64,000 nt of DNA, from the NCBI GenBank assembly GCA_026874595.1, contig CM049309.1, positions 38,393,079-38,457,078 on the forward strand. The letters run 5' to 3'. The translations under genes were made by a program, and so were the position numbers. The notes below the pieces were generated by a model that saw only the letters and a list, made by a program, of their open reading frames with translations, did no database searches and had not been told where the DNA came from. This document shows, one piece after another, positions 60,550 through 64,000 of this stretch; positions within the stretch are counted from its first letter, which is position 1, and every line of letters begins with the position of its first letter. Source of the stretch: Sipunculus nudus. Taxonomy: Eukaryota > Annelida > Sipuncula > Golfingiida > Sipunculidae.

Positions 60550-62272
60550 AACTGAGAGGATGTACTGGTCTGTATTTGATAAGAAATTTCAAACTCGTTG
60601 AGGTCAACCAATGTTTAGTGATGATTGATCATGAAATAACAACTAATTCCCAACACCAACTGTTATTGTTAATTAATTATAAATAGGTTCCTGGAACACT
60701 GTTGATGATTGATTCTGATCAAGGAAGTGACTCCCAACACTAGTATACAGTTTTGTGAACAGTTTAGAGCTGTAACTATTTGCCAGTGTACCAATAGTGA
60801 AATATTTATCTGTATCATCAGATGATCCCTGTATCAATTTGACAGTATATTTATATAGCCAGAGAGACTCCTGGCATTTCATAACAGTCGGCTATCCAGG
60901 GCATGAAAGGCAAAAAAATCATTGGCAGAAATCAGTTAACTGGCATCTGATTGGTTAACCACCTCATGATCAAACCAATTGAAATGATAGCCGTTTCATC
61001 ATTTACTCATTCTGAAGCATAGAGGCAAAAACATGGCTAACATGATCAGAGAAAAGCAAAGACATGGAATTTTAACTCTTATTATTTCTTAAATATATCT
61101 TAATGGATGATCATATCGGGAGAGATATATTTAGCCGTGAGTACATGACTCAGTATATGAACTTCATATTGGACTGGTCGTGATACAAGCATATCGAGGA
61201 ATGCATCACAGTTTTCCATCATGTTGCATTCATATTGTGGTAAAAAGCCCATAATTTAAACATAAGGCTATGAATAATTAATAAACAAAAAGAATGCATG
61301 TGAACTCACAACCCAGACTAAAACTCAGTCTCTCTTAAATTAATGTGATTGAAGGTGTTTGCTGGAATAAGTAATACTTATATAAATAAGGCCAGGATCC
61401 ATATAGAAGGGTTAAATTGGATAATAACAATGCTTGTGTGTTAAAAAACTGCTGAATTGATCACACTTTATAGTCTTCCAGTGCTGTCTTCTGACTGGGG
61501 ATCGCATTTTTCAGTAGGTATATTGGCACCCATTGAGCATATTAAGAGAGTCTTAGTATAGAAAAATAATCTGTTATCAGTAATAGTGACCATTTCATAT
61601 TGTTATTGTTTGGCACATGTAGAGCATGTAATGTACAGTGACAGATAGAAGTACAGGAACTATGGTTTATGCATACATGGAAACATTGAATCAGATAAAA
61701 AGATAACTGGTGAATGCATATGTAAAAATAGAACACTCCAATAAAGTTAAATTGTGAAAATCTGGGCAGTATTAATGATGCTGCTTAGCACTGTGAAGCA
61801 AGATGTTTGTCTTTCCATAAATTTTTTTATTCATGAAAAATGAATGTAAATGAGCTAATATGAAAACCACTGAAGATATTTCATGTTACAGCATCATTAG
61901 TGAATTAAACTATGTTTTAAGTGATGTTACAAATCAATTAATTTTTTCAATATGCAAGCATTGCAAGATGAGAAAAGGCATGGTCAGTACATCCCCTTCC
62001 CATAATAAGGTGGAGATGAAGGAAAGTAAATTGGTCATATTTGCAAACAAAAGATTTGCATATTGAATGTGTGAAGTGAAGTGCAGAAACTTTGAAATAT
62101 GAGAATAATGTGTTGCTAAAGCATAATAATCTGATAATGAATGAAATTAAGGTACACACAACTTTATTGTAATATTTGTCATTGAAGCTTTGTTTTAAAG
62201 AAAATGCTTTTCCTTTTAAGGTGAAGAGGCCATGAAAAGATTACTTGCCTGCAGAGGAAAAGATCCATATAG
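35470..62272 (+). CDS. DNAJC14: DNAJC14-like ER-membrane J-domain co-chaperone gene, 5' part
   Basis: Four coding exons join in phase to about 627 residues and end at a donor before the J domain. Residues 1-518 are a polar, Ser/Asn/Pro-rich region with no known fold. Residues 522-570 hold hydrophobic segments (FFLSLLVLVLKFTMVW and GLVVYSLCSQLCV), fitting the multi-pass ER-membrane part of DNAJC14. Then come GLDQNIGLPTTGEEAMKRLL (about 600-619) and ACRGKDPY, the lead-in directly before the J domain in this family. The J domain (HPD motif) must be encoded beyond the right edge, so the call rests on layout plus this lead-in. DNAJC14 proteins act with Hsp70 at the ER membrane in export of membrane proteins. 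Intron 37027-57714 is 20.7 kb and full of transposons. Confidence 0.68.
35472..37026 (+). CDS. DNAJC14: DNAJC14-like first coding exon (residues 1-518)
   Basis: The acceptor tttctttttcag ends at 35469 and the ATG follows after two bases, so the 5' UTR is spliced. The donor g|GTAAGT at 37027 closes the exon (phase 1); reading through it gives a stop six codons on. The frame is open for over 1.5 kb. The protein begins MEQEEKQYGSAVGADTLDPQ and is acidic and Gln/Tyr-rich to about residue 190. KPSYSDVAKNKP follows near 187-198, then basic Arg/Pro and Ser stretches (RRRGHSVDGSSMNRRNSGSS). The C-terminal part is Lys/Ser/Gln/His-rich. No structured domain is seen. Confidence 0.85.
37386..37787. mobile_element. 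Decayed MITE with ctgtggttgcc-type ends
   Basis: The left end actgtggttgcctttttatt and the inverted right end accttggttagccttttt are related. Internal 'gcgaacatgaaa/aatcgcgaatatgaaac' stretches resemble the clearer copy at 56611-57080. Confidence 0.5.
37788..40060. other. DNAJC14-like intron, first part
   Basis: Imperfect repeats with 'caggagtggtt' and 'tcagcct' lie at about 37980-38300. A poly-G run sits at 38711-38724. A degenerate copy of the 44139 element lies at 39047-39502. Nothing else is recognised. Confidence 0.45.
39047..39502. mobile_element. Degenerate copy of the TGTCAAGGCC-ended element
   Basis: It shares 'aataacaaagagaatga', 'ttcctgtctaatcag' and 'taactgtatctacttgctaa' with 44139-44702, and ends in tgggccttgaca. 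The left end is eroded (aggccgagatcccgatc). It is dense in 'ccagatc(c/t)tgat' words in both orientations. Confidence 0.6.
40061..42656 (+). mobile_element. Complete pearl-like element
   Basis: It starts at tagctcagctgac within the 29-bp near-palindrome (40062-40090), runs through a CCGT tract and two A units (40110-40700 and about 40820-41440), then AT-rich unique DNA, and ends ggcaccgtgacctataggtc, next to cccttg. No TIRs are seen. The flanks read ttt on the left and ttt on the right, fitting insertion at T-T. Confidence 0.68.
42798..43456. mobile_element. hAT MITE with perfect 8-bp target duplication
   Basis: Termini TAGTGGTGGG...CCCACCACTA are perfect over 10 bp. CTTGTTAC flanks both sides (42790-42797 and 43457-43464). 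The 659-bp interior has runs of 'atcgat/taatcg' near the ends and no transposase; the 103-codon frame inside is fortuitous. Confidence 0.86.
43465..45492. other. DNAJC14-like intron, middle part
   Basis: Contains the 44139-44702 element and a TA run (44908-44926). The rest is unrecognised AT-rich DNA. Confidence 0.45.
44139..44702. mobile_element. MITE with TGTCAAGGCCAAA ends
   Basis: Inverted ends TGTCAAGGCCAAA(A/C)TC flank 564 bp inside a TA-rich target. Many internal 'ccagatcctgat' words lie near both ends in inverted arrangement. No coding capacity. A decayed relative is at 39047. Confidence 0.72.
45717..49576 (+). mobile_element. Pearl-like element, interrupted by a Helitron-like element
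   Basis: The left end carries the palindrome (tagctcagctgacaataag), a degenerate CCGT tract and one A unit to about 46440. The right end reads gagcgccgtgacccatgggt, next to cccttg. The Helitron-like copy 46590-48565 lies inside. Without it the element is about 1.9 kb. Confidence 0.68.
46590..48565 (+). mobile_element. Helitron-like element with alternating GGTGGCGCCACC palindromes, copy 2
   Basis: The 5' hairpin is at 46590-46619. Eleven palindromes (two with one mismatch) start at 46899, 47048, 47177, 47326, 47457, 47606, 47737, 47886, 48015, 48164 and 48293; the gaps alternate between 149 and 129-131 bp. The 3' end has a 7-bp stem, GTAGTCG cttgt CGACTAC (48536-48554), then tcgtattCTAG and T, a canonical Helitron terminus. 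No Rep-helicase is present, so it is non-autonomous. Confidence 0.75.
50534..55375. other. DNAJC14-like intron, unrecognised stretch
   Basis: A left hAT-like end (cagggctccacattaacagt) lies at 52354, related to 8378-8840. A TA run lies at 52065-52087. Decayed repeats with 'gaccttgaccttga' occur near 53330-53520. No coding exon with acceptable splice sites and a recognisable product was found. Confidence 0.45.
55376..55857. repeat. 35-bp minisatellite, about 13-14 copies
   Basis: The unit contains gagggtctgaggttaagat followed by aaatatcatacttgtt. Copies differ by single substitutions (c/t at 'atcgta/atcata', a/t at 'agata/agatt') and one-base deletions. There are no unique spacers, so this is not a CRISPR array. 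Confidence 0.93.
55861..55934 (-). repeat. tRNA-like SINE head
   Basis: On the minus strand, ggggtggctaatggtaaaga resembles a Pol III A box region and gagtttgaatcta, about 35 bp on, resembles the B box (GGTTCGAATCC). Together they give a tRNA-derived SINE 5' region next to the minisatellite. The B box has several mismatches and no cloverleaf was confirmed. Confidence 0.45.
56611..57080. mobile_element. TA-flanked MITE (mariner-like ends)
   Basis: CTGTGGTTGCC and GGCAACCACAG are perfect 11-bp inverted ends, directly flanked by TA on both sides, as for Tc1/mariner insertions. Just inside, 'catgagggtttcaatt' and 'gaggaacccttgtgaaac' continue the inverted match. Length is 470 bp and no coding capacity is seen. 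Confidence 0.72.
57226..57650. repeat. Decayed tandem repeats of about 75 bp
   Basis: Five or six imperfect copies share 'gacatgttggcccttgtttt', 'ataagatgcctt' and 'cagtgtttctgtgtt'. They end about 65 bp before the second DNAJC14-like coding exon. Confidence 0.6.
57715..57820 (+). CDS. DNAJC14: DNAJC14-like coding exon 2 (membrane segment)
   Basis: Acceptor tactttcag and donor GTGAGT flank 106 nt (phase 1 in, phase 2 out). The translation begins GEVMQTLWQLICWCCC and continues as a hydrophobic helix, SFFLSLLVLVLKFTMV. The short Cys-rich turn (CWCCC) sits at the start of the membrane segment. Confidence 0.78.
58096..59878 (+). mobile_element. Complete pearl-like element (B type) in a DNAJC14-like intron
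   Basis: It opens with the palindromic end (tagctaagcttactgtaagt) and a CCGT tract. Four tandem units of about 300-340 bp follow ('gggcacaaa', 'ggacctagaatctt', 'ctggtggcgccacct', 'cccccagaataatggaaaat'), then a unique tail ending gtcatgacccatgggacttg. It is the reverse complement of the layout at 12628-18557. Confidence 0.7.
60031..60200 (+). CDS. DNAJC14: DNAJC14-like coding exon 3
   Basis: Acceptor catgttttacag and donor GTAATA flank 170 nt (phase 2 in, phase 1 out). It opens with a hydrophobic segment (GLVVYSLCSQLCV), continues as an amphipathic and basic stretch (FSWRGKSSSRPHK) and ends in GLDQNIGLPTT, which leads into the J-domain exon. Confidence 0.78.
60244..60742. mobile_element. 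hAT MITE containing a long TA run
   Basis: The left end TAGTGATGGGA and inverted right end TAGTGTTGGGA match at 10 of 11. Flanks ctatacag and gtatacag give an 8-bp target duplication with one mismatch. 'atcgatt' words near the left end resemble the hAT MITE at 42798. A (TA)n run of about 70 bp (60475-60543) expands the middle. Confidence 0.7.
60743..62220. other. DNAJC14-like intron, nothing recognised
   Basis: AT-rich, without repeats or coding signals that I can support. Confidence 0.5.
62221..62272 (+). CDS. DNAJC14: DNAJC14-like coding exon 4 (just before the J domain)
   Basis: A 52-nt exon between acceptor tccttttaag and donor GTGAGT (phase 1 in, phase 2 out). It encodes GEEAMKRLLACRGKDPY; in J proteins of this type a 'DPYxxLGV' start of helix I follows. 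The small size makes it easy to miss, but its phases fit both neighbours. Confidence 0.75.
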
Positions 62273-62595
62273 GTGAGTTCATGAAAGAGGTTTGTGAAAG
62301 GTTCATATCAGCCTCAGGAGTTTATGAGTCTGAGACACAGCATCTGGAATGTGCATTAAAAGTCTTGGAAAAAAGCTAAGCATGTTAATTCATAAGTAAT
62401 TAATATAGATCTGCATTTGCCAAAAGGTATAATATCTAATAATACATTGATGACATGAAATAAATGAGACCATTACAGTTGGAATCACATATTGGAGTTA
62501 CTAAACACAATTGATTTAGTTGAATGACTTGAGTTAAATTAAATTGACAAATTACCAAGCATTCTATGCAAGTTAAAAGTAAAATTGTATAAATT
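62273..62595. other. Start of the next DNAJC14-like intron
   Basis: Begins with the strong donor GTGAGT at 62273. Nothing else is seen before the Helitron-like copy. Confidence 0.5.
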
Positions 62596-64000
62596 GTATC
62601 CGCAAAAACAAAGTTTTGTGGATACTATGGTTTTGACCAGGTTTCTCTGCCGCCGCCGCCGTATTCATTTCCGGAGAACTCCTCTGAGACTACTGGACTG
62701 ATTTTTCCGAAACTTAGACCAATTATCGGGTCACATGTGAACTGGTGTCTAACCAACTGGCGTTGACCTCTGACCTTTCCTTTCTGCCCAGCATCCATTT
62801 GTGCATCTGTTTCCCTTTGACTGATCAGGAAAAAAATGTTGTACAAATGTAGCCCTTGGATAGCTTTATAACATACACAAAAAATGGTGGGGCACCTGCA
62901 ACCAAGTTTGCACAGTGTCCATCTGTTTGTCTGCCTTGGGTTAAAATGACTTATATCTCTGCAGTGGTTTGACTAATTCACCTGAAATTTGCATGCATAT
63001 ACATTGTGGATAGCTTTCTTGATTTTATGACGAGTGGCGCCACCTACGTTCCCATTCATGCTGCAGACATCCATGCTTATATCTCCGGACTGGTTTGACG
63101 TATCTTCATGAAAATTTGCATGTGTATAGATCTCACATAGCTCTTTATAATACAAGAAACTGGTGGCGCCACCTGCAATCCTTTTTACAGCGTCTGTCTG
63201 TTTGTCTGCCGTGGGACAAAATTACTCATATCTTGGCAGTGGTTTGACATTTCTGCCTAAAATTTTACAGGTTTATACATCCTGGACAGCTTTCTTGATT
63301 TTATGACAGGTGGCGCCACCTACATTCTAGTTTACGCTACAGACATCCAAGCTCATATCTCGGGAACTATTTCACTGATTGGGCCAAAATTTTGCATGTG
63401 TATAGATCTCACATAGCTCTTTATTATAAGCAAAACTGGTGGCGCCATCTTGAACCATTTTTGCACAGCTTCAGTCTGTTTGTCTGCTGTGGGATAAAAT
63501 CACTCATATCTCGGCAATGGTTTGACACATCTGCCTAAAATTTTGCAGGTTTATACATCCTAGACTGCTTTCTTGATTTTATGACAGGTGGCGCCACCTA
63601 CATTCTAGTTTACGCTGCAGACATCTAAGCTCATATCTCGGACACAGTTTGACTGATTGGGCTAAAATTTGGCATGTATTTAGATCTCACATAGCTCTTT
63701 ATCATACACAAAACTGGAGGGAACACCTGCAACCATTTTTGCACAGCATCTGTCTGTTTGTCTGCCGTGGGCTAAAATCACTCATATTTCAGTATTGGTT
63801 TGACTTATCTGCCTAAAATTGTGCGTGTTTATCATCTTGGATAGCTTTCTCGATATTTTTGTCAGGTGGCGCCACCTACATTTATGTTAACGCTGCAGAT
63901 ATTCAGGCCTATATCTCAGGACTGGTTGGACATATCCCCCTGAAATTTTGCATTTGTATAGATCTCACATAGCTCTTAATCATACACAAAATTGGTGGCA
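62596..64000 (+). mobile_element. Helitron-like element with GGTGGCGCCACC units, copy 3, cut by the window edge
   Basis: The 5' hairpin at 62596-62625 is followed by the same leader as copy 2 ('ggagaactcctctg', 'gggtcacatgtgaactg', 'gacctctgacctttcc'). Palindromes follow at about 63033, 63162, 63309, 63437 and 63588, several with one or two changes. The 3' end lies outside the window. Confidence 0.72.

Noticed and set aside
60355-60607. Frames rich in Ile-Tyr on both strands
   Set aside because: They translate the TA microsatellite inside the hAT MITE; the same applies at 2263-2502.

Overview
The window looks like animal nuclear DNA, most likely from a lophotrochozoan and probably a bivalve mollusc. 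It is AT-rich and holds two split genes with GT-AG introns of up to about 20 kb. The introns are packed with non-autonomous transposons, including elements with an ACGG microsatellite and internal tandem repeats like the bivalve 'pearl' elements. The organism call is inference from repeat style and gene type; no species can be named.

Two host genes point away from each other. On the minus strand, five exons (31745 down to 1056) encode about 374 residues of a PM20D2-like M20-family amidohydrolase; the last exon or exons were not found and probably lie beyond the left edge. On the plus strand, coding exons at 35472, 57715, 60031 and 62221 encode the N-terminal part, the membrane segments and the lead-in to the J domain of a DNAJC14-like ER co-chaperone; the J domain itself lies beyond the right edge. 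Between the two starts is a short GC-rich stretch with a TCTCGCGAGA box, a likely bidirectional promoter. The PM20D2-like protein has intact frames and splice sites, but three of the five positions that bind metal in M20D enzymes are replaced. It reads as a pseudoenzyme rather than a pseudogene.

Intron 1 of the PM20D2-like gene (12264-31325) carries (i) a pearl-like element of 12628-18557, itself split by a second pearl-like element; (ii) a young Ty3/gypsy LTR retrotransposon of 19038-28632 on the minus strand, whose gag-protease-integrase frame is open, whose integrase lies upstream of RNase H as in Gmr1-type elements, and whose reverse transcriptase core is missing; (iii) a 2.84-kb DNA transposon inside the left LTR, carrying several copies of the 14-bp motif GTCAACTCCGTCAC; and (iv) an element with terminal inverted repeats of about 260-295 bp at 28736-30536. 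The other introns of this gene hold a Helitron-like element, a TIR element and hAT-like debris.

The long first intron of the DNAJC14-like gene (37027-57714) holds a complete pearl-like element (40061-42656), an hAT MITE with a perfect 8-bp target duplication (42798-43456) and a three-level nest (45493-50533), in which an hAT-like element contains a pearl-like element that contains a Helitron-like element. It also holds a 35-bp minisatellite next to a tRNA-like SINE head and a TA-flanked MITE. Later introns hold another pearl-like element (58096-59878), a second hAT MITE (60244-60742) and a third Helitron-like copy running off the right edge.

No rRNA, functional tRNA, CRISPR array or prokaryotic feature was seen. 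Most short open frames are chance frames in repeats.
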